From Rhexocercosporidium sp. MPI-PUGE-AT-0058 (Eukaryota; Ascomycota; Leotiomycetes; Helotiales): a stretch of DNA of 64,000 nucleotides. Location of the stretch: positions 806,001 to 870,000 of the forward strand of contig JAGTJL010000004.1 in NCBI GenBank assembly GCA_020746875.1. Reading direction: 5' to 3'. A program made the position numbers and the translations under genes. The notes beneath the pieces are model-generated. The model did not search any database and was not told where the DNA came from. It saw only the letters and a program-made list of their open reading frames with translations. Shown here in pieces: positions 9,893 to 21,926 of the stretch (the first letter of the stretch is position 1; each line of letters starts with the position of its first letter).

Positions 9893-11141
9893 TTACTGCA
9901 AGATCTTCAACAGCCCATATATCATCCTCAGATTCGGAGATTCAACATCCAACCGTTCAGCCTCTCTCAGGGGCTCCCCAACAATATTTTCAAACTCGAT
10001 AAAGTTTCCCTGTTTCCCATTAGCCGGTATCCCAAACTCTATTTAAAACCCCAAGGATCTTACCTTCTCGATGTCCTGCTGCATGCTTGGCTTGAAAAAC
10101 GTAAATTCGGGATCGGCATTAATCATCTTATCCGCTATACCCTCCGGCAAATCATGACCCGCCGCCTTCGCAATAGCAATAATCTCCACCACTAATCAAG
10201 ATTTTAGTATGTAAATATCTCAATGCCTTAGGATCAGGATTAGAATCAACAAAGAAAAAGCAATCCTGATCCCAGATCACTGAGATTTCAAGGGCTGAAG
10301 GTCACGTACTCAACGGCCTCACCACATCCTCAATCGGGAACTTATACATCCGCATCCGACTCGTATCCATACGTACGACCGCACATGCCGAATTGTAACA
10401 AGCGTTGTACACAAGTTTCCGCCATCTCACGAACCCGACGTTCTCGTTATACTCACAGTCTACTTTTCCGGAGGCGAGGTAGAGCTCGGTGAATTTCTTG
10501 GCTGCTGCAATGGAGACTTCTTGGGGAATATTGGGGTTGTGGAAGGGACTGATGATTAGTTCGTCTGTGATAAATTCAGCTTCGTCCATAACATATTTGA
10601 AGGTCTGAGAGATTCAACTTACCAGGATCGTCATGCAAAACGTGAGAATGGGAAGTCTCAGTAGCTCCAATGAGGGAAACACCCGAAAGAACCGGGTTCT
10701 TGGGAAATGCAGCAATTATAGGCTTCTCAATATTGAGACCGTTCTGTAGCAGAGCAATGGTAGTGTGCCCTTCTGTTACGGCTGGAGCGATGAGCTCTGC
10801 TACCGTGGGCTTGACATCGGCTACATTTTTCGTGGTGACGACGATGAAATCGAAAGGCAGTGTATCTTTTCCAGCTATCGGGACTGAGTTTATGACTGGT
10901 ATCTTGTATCAGCCACCAACTCAGTAACTTTGTGCAGAGAAAGATTACTGTTTGTTGGCTTCCAGCCTTTGATATTACCGTGATCAACCGAAGTGATCGT
11001 GAACCCATTCTCCGATACAGCCTTGAAATTCGATCTTAGAACCGCTGTCACTGAAGCCAATCCTCCGACTTCGAGATTGTAAGCAGCCATCGTCCCAACT
11101 CCTCCACTGCCAACGAGGAGGATGTTGGATTTGGTAGCCAT
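9893..11141 (-). CDS. Ketopantoate reductase family protein (PanE/ApbA)
   Basis: Five exons (11141-10949, 10895-10623, 10564-10310, 10191-10064, 10009-9893) give 321 aa. The N-terminus has the Rossmann motif ILLVGSGGVGTMAAYNLE. DFIVVTTKNVADVKP and ALLQNGLNIEKP follow as in ApbA N-terminal domains. The C-terminal domain contains the conserved RWRKLVYNACYNSACAV block with the catalytic-type Lys and Asn. All four introns have GT-AG ends and splice in frame. The reaction expected for the family is NADPH-dependent reduction of 2-dehydropantoate, a pantothenate/CoA step. Fungi carry several paralogs, so the exact substrate is uncertain. Confidence 0.9.
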
Positions 11142-12035
11142 GATGAGCTGATATCACGTGTCTCGGTGGTATTTGTTGATTGCTAGTTTGGGAAGTTTGG
11201 TAATATTTGGCGAGGTTGAGAGTCTTTATAGAGACGAAGATGTTGAATGCCCGGTGAGCCCACGCTTACTTACGGGTAGTTTTGATATTGTCTTTGACTA
11301 AGAGTGTAAGAGAGGGAAAGAAAGTCTGAATTGGACCAAAGGTGGGGGAAGGTGGCTTATAGCTTCCACGGCTGGTTGGTACTTGTCGTGGAAACCTTCC
11401 ATCCTCATCAAATTAACAATTAAAACCCCACTTCTGTTTGGGCACTCTGGTATCACTAAATACAAGCGAGCTTTGGAGTTTGGGGGGTTTTAAAGATGCT
11501 TAATACCACAAGCCCTATTTCTCTTTGTCAATCCATGGACTGGAATAGCAACTTCCATGTTTAAGCAAGATCCATATTACCTTCGAATAGGCGTCGGGAC
11601 ACTAGATTCGGCGAGCTATGTTTGTTGATCGTGCGTTTGCTGAGTTTCATGATTACTGAAAATGGTTTACACAGGATACGTATGAATTTTTCTAGTCCAC
11701 CAAACATATTATTTGTCATTGTTAGCATGCAATTGTCAAAGTTTGACTCTGCCGTCGTGATACACTTTGAAGTCGCCCCTTCCATCTCTGAATGACAAGT
11801 GCCAGTGCAGGAAAATGAATCACAGAAGAAGACGCTCTGCCAGCGAGGAACAAAGGGATAGTCCTGATTATTTCTTCCACTACGATGCCAAAAGCAAAAT
11901 ACCCTTCCTGCATTCTTTGTCTGCAATACAACATCTCAAAGAAGCCCCTTTTCGAATTTAAACACGGCCGAAAACACTCTTGCCATAGTACAACTACCGG
12001 AAACTCCGAGTGCTACTCTCTCTTCAATATACGAT
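11142..12035. other. Divergent intergenic region, no gene seen
   Basis: Lies between the diverging ketopantoate reductase and macro-domain genes. Open frames on either strand (for example 11561-11926) lack motifs and have no splice support. Confidence 0.5.
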
Positions 12036-13196
12036 ATGGAGTCATCGTCTCCCAGATCACTCGTAGGCAATGCGGGCGAATTCATCCACCGCAGTCCCGA
12101 TGGCCGCTACGAGATCCGCAAAGCTATCATGGTCAGCTTCCCAGCTGCCGCCATAGTCAACGCTACAAACATAGCCATGACATTAAACACAGCCAATATA
12201 CCAGCAGCCAAATTTCAGATTACACGAGGAGGTGGCCCGGATATGCTACAATGGCTATGCACCAAATACCCTGACGGACTGCCTGTGGGGGAAGGAGCTG
12301 TATCTCCAAATTTCGAGCTGGCGAACTGCTGTCATGTCATCCATACCAATGCGCCGAATTACAGAGGCAGGACGAGATCGACGATCCCGTTGTTGAGGCA
12401 GCAGTTGGTGGATTGCTATAGGAGGTGTTTGGAGGAGGCATACAAGGTTGGAGCGGCGAGTATTGCGTTTCCTTGTCTGGGTGCTGGCTTGGTGCTAGGT
12501 TGGAGGAGGATGGATGTCTCGAGGCTGGGCCTGAATACTGTAAGGTTGTGGTTTAAACATCCTATTCATGGCGCTGCGAGGAGAGCGCGGATGCCTGGAC
12601 CAATCTATTTCCTTGCTGATCCTGTGGGCCCGTACGAACACCAGGTCGATGCTTGGCTGGCTGCTTTCGAGTGAGTGGTGGCATTTGAACCAAGAGATTT
12701 TGGAAGGCTGATGAGACATAGTGAATTTTGGCCTCCCAAAGAAGATTCGCTGCTACCATCCATTGAAGAACGACCAAGGGCACCAACTATGACCATTCAA
12801 ACGAGTAAAAGGCAACATAAACATAATTCTGCGAGGAGAGGTGGGGCGAGGAGAGGTCATATCACACGTCTTGATGTGCGGAACTGTTTCTACGAAGAAG
12901 AAAGCGAAAATCAGGAACAAGATCCACAACCTCATAGCCATGAATCTCTTGATGAGGAGCAATATCAACCCAGATGCGTACCCATCCTACAGCCAGAAGT
13001 TCTGAATGGCGGTCAAGGTCAAGGTCCGTACGTACGGCAAGAGATAGAAGAGGAAGAAGTTAAGGAAACATCCTCTAAGAGAAGAAGAATAGGGCGAAAA
13101 GAGCTCAGGATTCTGCAAGAGGGAAGTTCCGGAGAAGTTGAAGGACGATCACGGGATAGGAAGCCACCCCAACGCTATGGGTTTGAGGAGTCGTAG
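12036..13196 (+). CDS. Macro-domain (ADP-ribose-binding) protein with basic/acidic tail
   Basis: Two exons (12036-12670, 12722-13196) give 369 aa. The macro domain spans about residues 15-210: IVNATNIAMTLN, RGGGPDML, VGEGAV, VIHTNAPNYRGR and AASIAFPCLGAGLVLG match the ADP-ribose pocket loops. An in-frame TGA at 12672-12674 would end the protein after the domain. However, it lies inside a 51-nt intron with GTGAGT donor, a CTGAT branch site and ACATAG acceptor. Because 51 is a multiple of three, the downstream frame is the same one and remains open for 158 codons. The tail has a basic patch (SARRGGARRGH), acidic stretches and KRRRIGRK, suggesting nuclear localisation. Likely role: ADP-ribose recognition or hydrolysis. 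Confidence 0.82.
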
Positions 13197-13485
13197 TGAC
13201 TTTTGGAGTAAGGACTTGTTAAAGTAAGATGTTGCTATCAACTATATGCTGACTAGCAGTGATGCAACCTTGAAACGTGATAATTTCGGGACCCAACACA
13301 ACAACAGCGCGGTTTTGATGTTCGGAGTGAATATACCGACATTCAGCGACTAGTTGAAATAAAGATCACTCTCAGAAGAGACTTGAAACATATTCAGACA
13401 GGACGGACTGCGTCAAAGCAAAGTCTAGAAACTGGCTTCATGAGTTGTAGACGGCGTTTAGCCATGATTGTGAAATTACATTCTG
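13197..13485. other. Convergent intergenic region
   Basis: 289 bp between convergent genes; nothing else seen. Confidence 0.5.
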
Positions 13486-14625
13486 TTACAGCAGTACCTT
13501 CGTTGCAACGCTCAATAACCATGCAGCATCCTGCCAACCTCCAACATCACCGTCCCTCAAAGGAGGTGGTACTTCTCCAGCAACAGGGTCGGCAATGCCT
13601 ACCAACGTTCGCCTAGAAGCTCTCGATGACGTTTCTGAGTTTTCAGCTTTCTCATCCGTGATCTCCTCTTCCTCGCCATCTTCTTCAACAGCAAATAGAC
13701 TCCATCCAAGCATTCTCTCAACCCATCCAGCAAGACCCACATTGCTTGATCTTGCTAGTTTTCGGACTTCAGCGTCGTCTTTTTTAGCCTCATCCTCATT
13801 CTCATACACCTCCTCTTCCTCGGCATCCACGAAGTCTGGCTCTGTGACAAAGTCCTGGCGGACATAATCTCCTTGGTCGAAGTAACCATCTCGCTCTCCA
13901 CCTATTGGCGTAAAGAGCTGCGCCTTACTGCCCCGTCTGCTGTTCACCCTACTCCCAAATCTGCTTGTAGGTCGACTTCCCGTACCAGTTGCCGGTCCAA
14001 AACTCAGACTTCGCCGCGTTGTGACAGGAGAGAACTCATCATCGGCATCAAATGCCACTGCACTACCCCTCCTACTTGCACGTCTACTTGCCTGTTCCCT
14101 CTCCTTGGCAAGTTCTCGTTCCAGCTCTTCATCATCTTCATCCCTTTGTCCCGTCAGACTTGTAGAGCTCGCCCTTGACACTAGCCATGATTGTCCCTTC
14201 GACTCTCGCGTTGACGATGATATAGCAGCCCCAGCACGTAGTAGCCAATCCGAATCATTCCTGTCCTTCCCAGATATTGTGCTCAGGTTAAGTTCGTTCC
14301 TTAGTCGAGTCCCGCCAGGTGTGGTAGCGCCAGACCGAGGCTGTTTTCGGTCAGCGACAAGATGGGTGCTTGATTTTGATTTTGGGAGGGATATGTTCAT
14401 TGGCTTGCGGAGGGACACGCGCGAGGATGACCGAGAGAGGATCGAGGGAGATGTAGGGGCCGAGCGGTCTTCGATGTAAGAGACGTGATTTGAGTCTGGG
14501 AGGGCGTCTGGATCGGAGAGGGGGAGTCGAGAGGTCAAGGGAGCGAGAGTTAATTGACCGAGATTGGTATGGGAGCGACCGTGGTGCCGCGAGTACGGCG
14601 AATGCTGATTGTATGCCACATCCAT
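13486..14625 (-). CDS. DUF3984-type fungal protein
   Basis: Single exon, 379 aa from MDVAYNQHSPYSRHHGRSH. The frame is open upstream to 14907, but that extension overlaps the ELP1 start and lacks conserved sequence. The protein is Ser/Arg-rich and largely disordered. It has conserved islands: NDSDWLLRAGAAISSSTRE, ESKGQSWLVSRASSTSL, a charged coil (DDEELERELAKEREQ), then GLAGWVERMLGWSLFAVEE near the C-terminus. This set fits the fungal DUF3984 family. The Trp-rich amphipathic segment may bind a partner or membrane. Function is unknown. The gene shares a 274-bp divergent promoter with ELP1. Confidence 0.75.
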   Translation of the reverse strand: MDVAYNQHSPYSRHHGRSHTNLGQLTLAPLTSRLPLSDPDALPDSNHVSYIEDRSAPTSPSILSRSSSRVSLRKPMNISLPKSKSSTHLVADRKQPRSGATTPGGTRLRNELNLSTISGKDRNDSDWLLRAGAAISSSTRESKGQSWLVSRASSTSLTGQRDEDDEELERELAKEREQASRRASRRGSAVAFDADDEFSPVTTRRSLSFGPATGTGSRPTSRFGSRVNSRRGSKAQLFTPIGGERDGYFDQGDYVRQDFVTEPDFVDAEEEEVYENEDEAKKDDAEVRKLARSSNVGLAGWVERMLGWSLFAVEEDGEEEEITDEKAENSETSSRASRRTLVGIADPVAGEVPPPLRDGDVGGWQDAAWLLSVATKVLL

Positions 14626-14899
14626 AGTTGATTGAACTGTAGAACTTTGCGAGTCAAGAACAATGGGAGAAGTGGTGGGATATATAAGAAGGTGAGAAGT
14701 GAGGTGATTCAGGGAGAGCGTGATAATCCGGGGAAGAAGTGGGCCAACAAGGAAGCGAAGCCTCGCCTCGTCAAATTTTTGACTTGTGAAAACGGAACAG
14801 AAACCAGACCCACTGAAATTTGTGAAGATGCACCAACCCCCGAAAAGGATCATGATATTGAGACCGTGACTTTGAAATCTTGAGACAAAGTTTATCAAG
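14626..14899. promoter_or_regulatory. Short divergent promoter between the DUF3984 gene and ELP1
   Basis: Only 274 bp separate the two start codons, so both genes are probably expressed from overlapping control sequences. No known factor site was identified. Confidence 0.5.
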
Positions 14900-17800
14900 A
14901 TGCGCAATCTCAGGAATACACGATACGATCAGTGGGCACCTCCCAGTCAGTTCAAGGGAAAGCCTTTGACTGCTGCGACCTGGGACCTTGCAAATGACTC
15001 CATTATATGCGCTTTTGGACCAACCGAAAATGATCCTCTTATTGAATTGGTGAGAGTGGCAGCAAAGGGCGATATACAGTACGTCATTCTCACAGCTATT
15101 TTGAATTTAATTAATATTGTCACAGTGAACACACAATTATCACCTCTTGGGATGCGCCATGTCCGAATCCAGATCTGGCTTGTGACGAAATCTTAAGTCT
15201 GCATTACTTTGGAGACAGTTTGACAGCATGTCTAGTCCTTACTGGCGGCGACATTACGGTCGTCAGAGAGGAACCTCAAACTGGAGAGGATCGGATTGAG
15301 ATTGTTGGGTCCGTCGACGAGGGCATTACTGCTGCAAGATGGTCACCTGATGAAGAGCTTTTGGCTATTACCACAAAGGCTGATACGCTTGTGTTCATGA
15401 GTAGGAGCTTTGAGGGAGTCACTGATGTTGCTATGACCTCGGATGATCTCAAAGCATCAAATCATGTCTCGGTTGGTTGGGGTAAGAAAGAGACACAGTT
15501 CAAGGGCAAGGGTGCCAAGGCCATGCGAGATCCAACCATGCCAGAGAAAATCGACGAGGGCGTTCTGAGCTCAAATGATGATACTAGAGCTAGTATCAGC
15601 TGGAGAGGAGATGGTGCATACCTTGCTACCTCAACCATTGAAGGTAGTGTTCGACGAGTGATTCGTGTTTACTCGAGAGAAGGTGTGCTAGACAGTGTCA
15701 GTGAGCCAGTTGATGGTTTGGAAGGTGCTCTGAGCTGGAGACCAGCTGGAAATCTCATTGCCGGTATCCAACGATTAGCCGACCGGATTGATGTTGTGTT
15801 CTTCGAGCGGAACGGACTGAGACATGGCCAGTTTAGTCTCCGACTTTCTACTGAACAGTTACACAATTCAGAGGAACACATCAAAGTATACTGGAACTCG
15901 GACTCGACAGTATTAGCTGTTGTGATGGCCACTTGTATACAGTTATGGACGATGGGTAACTACCATTGGTATCTGAAGCAAGTCATGAACACCGAACCTT
16001 TACTTCCCGCAAGTCCTCTACTGTGGCATCCTGAAGTACCATTGAGACTCTTAACGGCGTCACCAGGTGAGTACCACTGCCCTTTGTGCGAAGAATTATC
16101 TCTGAAACCTTTCAATAGAAACCCTTGGTCTACATGACTATATCTTGACAATTGCTCGTTCGTCTGTTGCACCTCCACATGATCATGGAACTATCGCTGT
16201 GGTAGATGGTCTATCAGTCAACATCACCCCTCTTAGGACTGCCAATGTTCCTCCTCCTATGGCATTGCATGAAATTGAGGTCCCGTCGAACGCGATTGAT
16301 GTCGCATTCAACGCTGATGACTCTTTGATAGCCGTCTTGCATCAAAAAGGAATATCGTTATTCGAGTGGAAGAATGTTGCGGCTTCATCTCCTCCTCCCA
16401 CACTAACAGGCAGAGTGACCTTTGAAAAGGACGAATTTTTCACTCCCACATACCAACAGATCTCATTCTCTGGTACTAACGAAGTGCTGATTTTACAAAA
16501 AGACGAAACAGGAGCCAAGGTTTACCGTTACGGCTTCAATGATGATACTGGTAAAATGGACATGATAGAAGTCATCCTCCCTCCCACATCGGCAATATTC
16601 ACACTGTCGAGTTTCTCCAAGGGTAGCGTATCACATTCATTTGTTCAGGGAAGAAAAGGGGATTTACACGGTCTTACCACTAAAGGCAATTTTCTATCTC
16701 ACTGCAGTTTCCCGATGTATCTCTCTTGGGTGGAGATTTCAAGTGGCGAAGAGGAGATTGCATTCGGCATGTCTAGTTACGGCCATTTGTATGCCAACTC
16801 ACGCCTGCTCGTCAAGAACTGCACCTCCTTTCTTGTTAGTTCAGCACATCTCATATTTACGACCACTACCCACCTCCTGAAATTCGTTCACATCACTCAA
16901 GTCAACGGTAAGCCCTCAAGTCATATGGCGATGTACTATGCTGACATAACGCCAGATCTCGAGGTCCCAGCAGACGATCCAGAAAACGATGAGAGATGTA
17001 GAAGTATTGAGCGAGGAGCTCGGCTTGTCACTGCAATTCCAACAGCTCTCAGTCTAGTTCTTCAAATGCCAAGAGGCAACCTCGAGACTATCTTCCCACG
17101 TGCAATGGTTGTTGCCGGTATTCGGAAGTTGATCGAGGAAAAGAATTACAAGAGGGCTTTTACACACTGTAGAACTCAAAGAGTTGACATGAACATCCTA
17201 TATGATCATGCTCCAGAGCAGTTCTTAGCCAACGTTCCGTTGTTTATCGACCAGGTCAAGAAGATTACATACATTGACCTCTTCTTGTCTTCCCTCAGGT
17301 ATGTGTTTTGACTGCAATCTATTTGGCAGGGCTAATCATAAGTAGAGAGGAAGACGTTACACAGACCATGTACAAAGAAACCAGAGTTATCCCTCCGCTT
17401 CAAAATGGTGTTCTAATCACTAATGGTGCTGTCGGCGTTATAACACCAGAGACAACATTTGGCAAAAAGTCGAAAGTAAATAAGGTCTGCGATGCCTTCC
17501 TTGAAGTATTAAAGACCAAGACGGCTACGAATCTTCAGAATATCATCACAGCAAACGTCTGCAAGTCACCTCCCGCTCTCGAGGATGGCTTACTGGTCGT
17601 TGCACAACTTATGCAAGAGGATTCGCAGATGGCCGACAAAGCCGTTGAGCACATCTGCTTCTTAGCCGATGTCAACAAGCTCTACGACAATGCTCTTGGC
17701 CTCTACAATCTGGATTTGGCCCTGCTAGTAGCACAGCAATCCCAGAAAGACCCTCGGGAGTATCTGCCATTTATGCAGAATCTCCAAGAGATGACCGAAT

Positions 17801-19038
17801 TACGCCGTCGCTTCAGCATCGACGACTACCTAAACCGTCATGCAAAGGCTTTGACACATCTTCACGCATTAGACGACTTCGCCGAACTCCAGACATACAC
17901 TCAAAAACACGCACTCTACCAAGGTGCACTCTCACTCTACCGCTACAACCCAACTCAACACGCTGCTCTGACCCTGCTATACGCCTCCTACCTTGAAACC
18001 AAATCATCCTTCAAAGAAGCAGCACTGGCCTACGAATCCCTCCACAACTACGAGAAAGCCACCTCCTGCTACCTCGCATCCGGACCCTCCTCCTGGCGCG
18101 AAACCCTCTTTTGCGCCCTCTCACAAACACCACCTCTCTCAGGACCAGGTCTCACAGACCTAGCCACATCCCTCTTCGACGCCCTCCTAGAGAGTAAAGA
18201 CTATTTCGCAGCCGGTACCATCCAACTCGACTACCTCTCCTCCATCTCCACCGCCTGCCGCGCCTACTGCAAAGGCTATTTCTTCTCCGAAGCCCTGCAC
18301 CTCATAGCACAGAAACAGCAAACTTCTCTTCTGGAAGAAGTAATTGACCCAGGCCTCGGCGACGCCTTCGCCTCCTCCACCGAGCTCCTCGCAGAATGCA
18401 AAGCCCAGCTCCTAGCACAAGTGCCTCGCATCCGCGAACTCCGCGCCAAAGCACTCGCGGACCCTCTGGCTTTCTACGAGGGTGAGAGGGGAGGCGATGG
18501 GGATTTGCCGGACGATGTGTCGGTGGCTGCTAGTTCGAGGGTGAGTACGAATAGGAGTCTGTTTACGCGGTATACGGGCAAGGGGAGTCAGGGGCAGAGT
18601 ATTGGGACAGCGGGGACAGGGGTGAGTAGAGCGACGAGTAAGAATCGAAGGAGGGAGGAGAGGAAGAGAGCGAGGGGGAAGAAGGGGAGTGTGTATGAAG
18701 AGGAGTATCTGATTGCTAGTGTGGGGAGGTTGGTGGACAGAGTTGAGAGTGTTAGGGGTGAGGTTGGGAGGTTGGTGACGGGTTTGGTGCGGAGAGCTAT
18801 GTGGGAACGGGCGAGGGCTGTGGAGGCTGCGTTGGCGGAGGTCGTGGGTATGTGTAAAGCTTGTGTGCCGGAGGTTTTTGGGACGAGTGAACAGCCAGCT
18901 GAGATGGTGGCTGGTGAGAATGGGTATCGTCCTATTGGAGGTGATGCCGTGCTTCAAGAGAGTCTTGATGCAGCTGGCAAACCTAAGGAGCCTCCTGTCA
19001 TTGCGGCATTTCAGAAGTTGTCTTTACTGGGGAATTAG
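14900..19038 (+). CDS. ELP1: Elongator complex subunit 1 (IKI3/ELP1)
   Basis: Five exons (14900-15078, 15126-16066, 16119-16907, 16956-17298, 17346-19038) give 1314 aa, the normal size for ELP1. The N-terminal half is WD-like: MRNLRNTRYDQWAPP, ITAARWSPDEELLAI, ASISWRGDGAYLATS, ALSWRPAGNLIAG. The C-terminal half is TPR-like helical repeat, including CRTQRVDMNILYDHAPEQF and FKEAALAYESLHNYEKA. The basic stretch SKNRRREERKRARGKKGS near residues 1180-1200 matches the tRNA-binding segment of Elp1. ELP1 is the scaffold of Elongator, which makes wobble-uridine modifications in tRNA. The 48-nt intron 16908-16955 has no stop, so its retention would add 16 residues; it has clear GTAAGC, GCTGAC and CCAG signals. 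Third positions switch from C- to G-rich near 18480. Confidence 0.95.
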
Positions 19039-19211
19039 GACTTAGATAGCATGCACGAAAAGATTTGAAAAGCAATGGTCTATACAATACAAGTTCATAC
19101 CAAGAAGAGATAGTCTAAAGTGCCTACCAACCGGATGAGGTTTTTTACAACGCCCACAAATGCCCACGATGCTGTACAGTCCTGTCCTCTCAACTACGTA
19201 TCATACACATT
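19039..19211. other. Convergent intergenic region
   Basis: 173 bp between convergent genes, presumably holding both polyadenylation regions. Confidence 0.4.
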
Positions 19212-20386
19212 TCACGCAGGAAGCGGCTCAACAGTTTCGTTCGCCACATTCGCATCCACAACTAGGTTCTTCCTGCCAGCAATCACCTGGCCGATCTTCT
19301 CTAGCATATCTGGCGTGAGCTTGCCCTTGCCCAACTTCTTCTTCTCCTTCCTCGCTTTTCGGTTCGCTTCATTTAGAGGCGTCCGCATCTTCTTCGCCAG
19401 CTTCTTCTTCTCAAGCTTCTCATCCTCCTCCTTCTGCTTCTTCTCAATATACTCCGGCTCGTGCCTCGTCCTGAAGACGGAATACCTGTTTCTCAACTCG
19501 TCGATAACGCTGCTCGGCATCGGAGGCGTCAGTAGACTCGGAACGAAAGTTTTCGTCTCGACATCCACACGCAGAGTATCCGCGGCAAAGTCTTCTGGCA
19601 CTGCTTTAGGGGGACCCTTCGGAAAGGGGATGTTGACTTTCAGGCCAGTGATGAAGCGGCGCCATCTGGCTTTACCCTCACGGTCGAACATGGGCTTGGT
19701 GCTGGATATTGCTTTGACAATCACGTCACTGCAGACGCCAGTTTTGTGGTTGGTGTAGGGAACGACAAGACGGACGGATTTGAGGGAGATGGGTTGTGGG
19801 ATGGTGCGGATGGGACGTTGGTCTGCTTCTTCGGCGCCGATCATGTATTGTGGGACGTTGACATCCATCTATAGCAAAATCGGTCAGTATCAGCTCTATG
19901 CATCGTTATCTAGGTAGATACGTAGATAGGAGGAAATGGACGTACCATGTTCAATTCATCGATAGTGCACTCCGCCCTCTTACGATCGATCGCAATGACC
20001 TTCCCAATCTTCCCTTTATCCCTCCCCTCCAGAATGACAACCCTGTCCTCCTTGACGATATTCAGGAACTTCCCTCCCCAGAAATTCAAGATATCCCATT
20101 TCTCCTTGCCGTGTAGAGGCCGGCCCCTCGTACGATTCAAGCTGACAGTTCCGTATGTGTCTTTCTGGTCTCCGACATCTCTCCTCGGCGCCAAAGGGCC
20201 CATCTCATAGTCCTCCCTCCGTGCGAGCCTCGCATCCTTTATCTGCTTGATCTCATCCTTCCGATGGTAGCCAGTCTGATCTCTTTCGTTCTTCCACTTG
20301 GCTCTGAATTTGCTCTCTGTTCGCTTCGCTGACCGTCGAGCCGCCTGCCTCTCCGCTAGTATGGTGTGCCGGAATACCTTCTGCAT
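19212..20386 (-). CDS. MRPL40: Mitochondrial large-subunit ribosomal protein uL24m (MRPL40 type)
   Basis: Two exons (20386-19946, 19868-19212) give 365 aa. The N-terminus MQKVFRHTILAERQAARR is a basic mitochondrial presequence. The KOW motif is at DRVVILEGRDKGKIGKVIAI, followed by ECTIDELNM at the splice junction and MDVNVPQYM after it. TGVCSDVIVK and the Lys-rich segment EKKKLAKKMRTPLNEANRK match the fungal-specific extension. The intron has a GTACGT donor and CTATAG acceptor. The protein binds 23S-type rRNA in the mitoribosome. Confidence 0.9.
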
Positions 20387-20841
20387 GGTTGCAGGGAGGT
20401 GAGGTTGTCAATTGGTGTCGAAGTGTTGGGTTTGGTAACTTTTTGAATCGAGCTCGATATTTGGGTCTTGGCGCGCTAGGGGTATCGTTGATCCGGACAT
20501 GAGGCACGGGATACTACATTTTCAGGGGTAAATTGGATTGCATGTCTGGATTTGATGCTTTTACGAGAATCCAAGAGGATTGTGTTACGAAGTTGTAGAT
20601 TTAGTGTTGTCACTATTGTCGTAGGGCTGAGTGGTGACATAGGAATTGAAAGTGGGAGCTGTAATCTAGGCTGACACTGGGCATTCGATGTAGCCTTTCA
20701 GAGCTGGGATAGCGTTGCGAGAGCTGGCAGTTGATATGAAAGCTTCACACCGTTCAAGGCTTGCATCGAGTCCTGCAGATGTAGTCTTGGGTTAGTGAAT
20801 TCTGGGGAGAGTCCTACTCAAGTTGGACCCCAGACCACTGC

Positions 20842-21129
20842 TCAGAAACCAGCTGGCTCTCTATCAACCAAGTAATTTATGGGACTCGCGTTGCCTTCAT
20901 TCTGCCAAGGCTGCGCCTCATGATGTGCGTCAATTCGGGTTGAAGTCGATTGGTGGTTTTCCTCATGCAGCCTAGAGTCATGTAGAGTTTGGCAGTCCTC
21001 AGCTGTACAAGGACTCTGGGGCTCGTACGGTTGGTGCTCGGAAGTTGATGTTGCAGCAGTCGGCACATTCTGGTATGCATCCTCCTTTGTGTAGGGCGGG
21101 CGAGGACTTTTGGGAGGCGAATCCTGCAT
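20842..21129 (-). CDS. Small Pro/Ser/Glu-rich hypothetical, doubtful
   Basis: A 95-codon frame starting MQDSPPKSPRPPYTKEDAY and ending LVDREPAGF. It is low-complexity and hydrophilic, with no domain or signal peptide. It could be a small disordered protein or a chance frame. Confidence 0.25.
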   Translation of the reverse strand: MQDSPPKSPRPPYTKEDAYQNVPTAATSTSEHQPYEPQSPCTAEDCQTLHDSRLHEENHQSTSTRIDAHHEAQPWQNEGNASPINYLVDREPAGF

Positions 21130-21475
21130 TTGGTAGTAGTGGCTGCCTCTAGGCTTCTGGGGATGATCCGGATGGAGAGAGAGGCTTGAAAATAAAATCC
21201 GATACTACGAGGAGAAGCATGTGCTTGTAGCCATGAGAGGAGCTTCTCTTGGTAGTGTTATAATGGATAAGTAAGTACAGTAGAGTATGCATTGATGCCT
21301 TGTGAATGTTCGAAACGGCTTCGATGATTCACAAGGTCTTGCCTGGATTTGAGAACAGGAGGCAACAACCTGCAGCGAATGACGGAGTATAAAATGTATA
21401 TATAACTGGGGTACTATGGGCTACGCCTCTTTGATACCACCAGTTACCACCCTGAGATACCGCAACTTGTCTGTA

Positions 21476-21494
21476 ACAAACAAACAAACAAACA
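21476..21494. repeat. (ACAA)n microsatellite
   Basis: About five tandem copies of ACAA. Confidence 0.85.
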
Positions 21495-21926
21495 AGAAAG
21501 AATTCCTGACTTGAAATAAAACAAAACAAATCGAACACTTCAAATCAGGAGAAGGCTCCCCTTTGCCAGAACTAGCATGCTCCTGGATATTGCCCAGCGG
21601 ATGATTACTTGAATTTATCAAGCACTTGCTCTGTGAATGGAGTTGTTGTTCCCCGTCAAAGTCCGAACCGATTGCGATTCCCACGCCCGCTGGTGACATT
21701 CGGCAACACATCAGGCATCCAAACCTCAGGTCTCAGGCACCGCAACCACCCGCGCTAAGCACCCTGCCGCCTCGATTGCATTGCCTCGTCTTCAACTTCA
21801 ACTTCAACTCTCAACAACCAACTACCTCTTCTTCTCCCATCTTCCACAACCGCTCGATTCTCTTCTCCTCCAACACATACAGCAAGCTTCGAACCATCCT
21901 CCACTACAACAGCACACACTGACAGA

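Larger units (their letters stand above)
20387..21926. promoter_or_regulatory. 1.5-kb intergenic region upstream of RHO1
   Basis: Apart from a doubtful 95-codon frame and an ACAA repeat, I see nothing coding. The last 250 bp (about 21680-21920) is C/T-rich with CAAC and CTTC runs, typical of a strong fungal promoter and 5' UTR for RHO1. Confidence 0.5.

Noticed and set aside
12672..12674. Translational readthrough of the TGA in the macro-domain gene
   Set aside because: The TGA lies inside a canonical intron, so splicing is a simpler explanation, and the following base context is not a known readthrough signal.
12675..13196. Separate 173-codon gene after the macro domain
   Set aside because: It has no ATG at its 5' end and is in phase with the macro-domain frame; a good 51-nt intron joins them.
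13487..14907. 473-residue form of the DUF3984 protein
   Set aside because: The N-terminal extension overlaps the ELP1 start codon and lacks conserved sequence; the internal ATG at 14625 is better.
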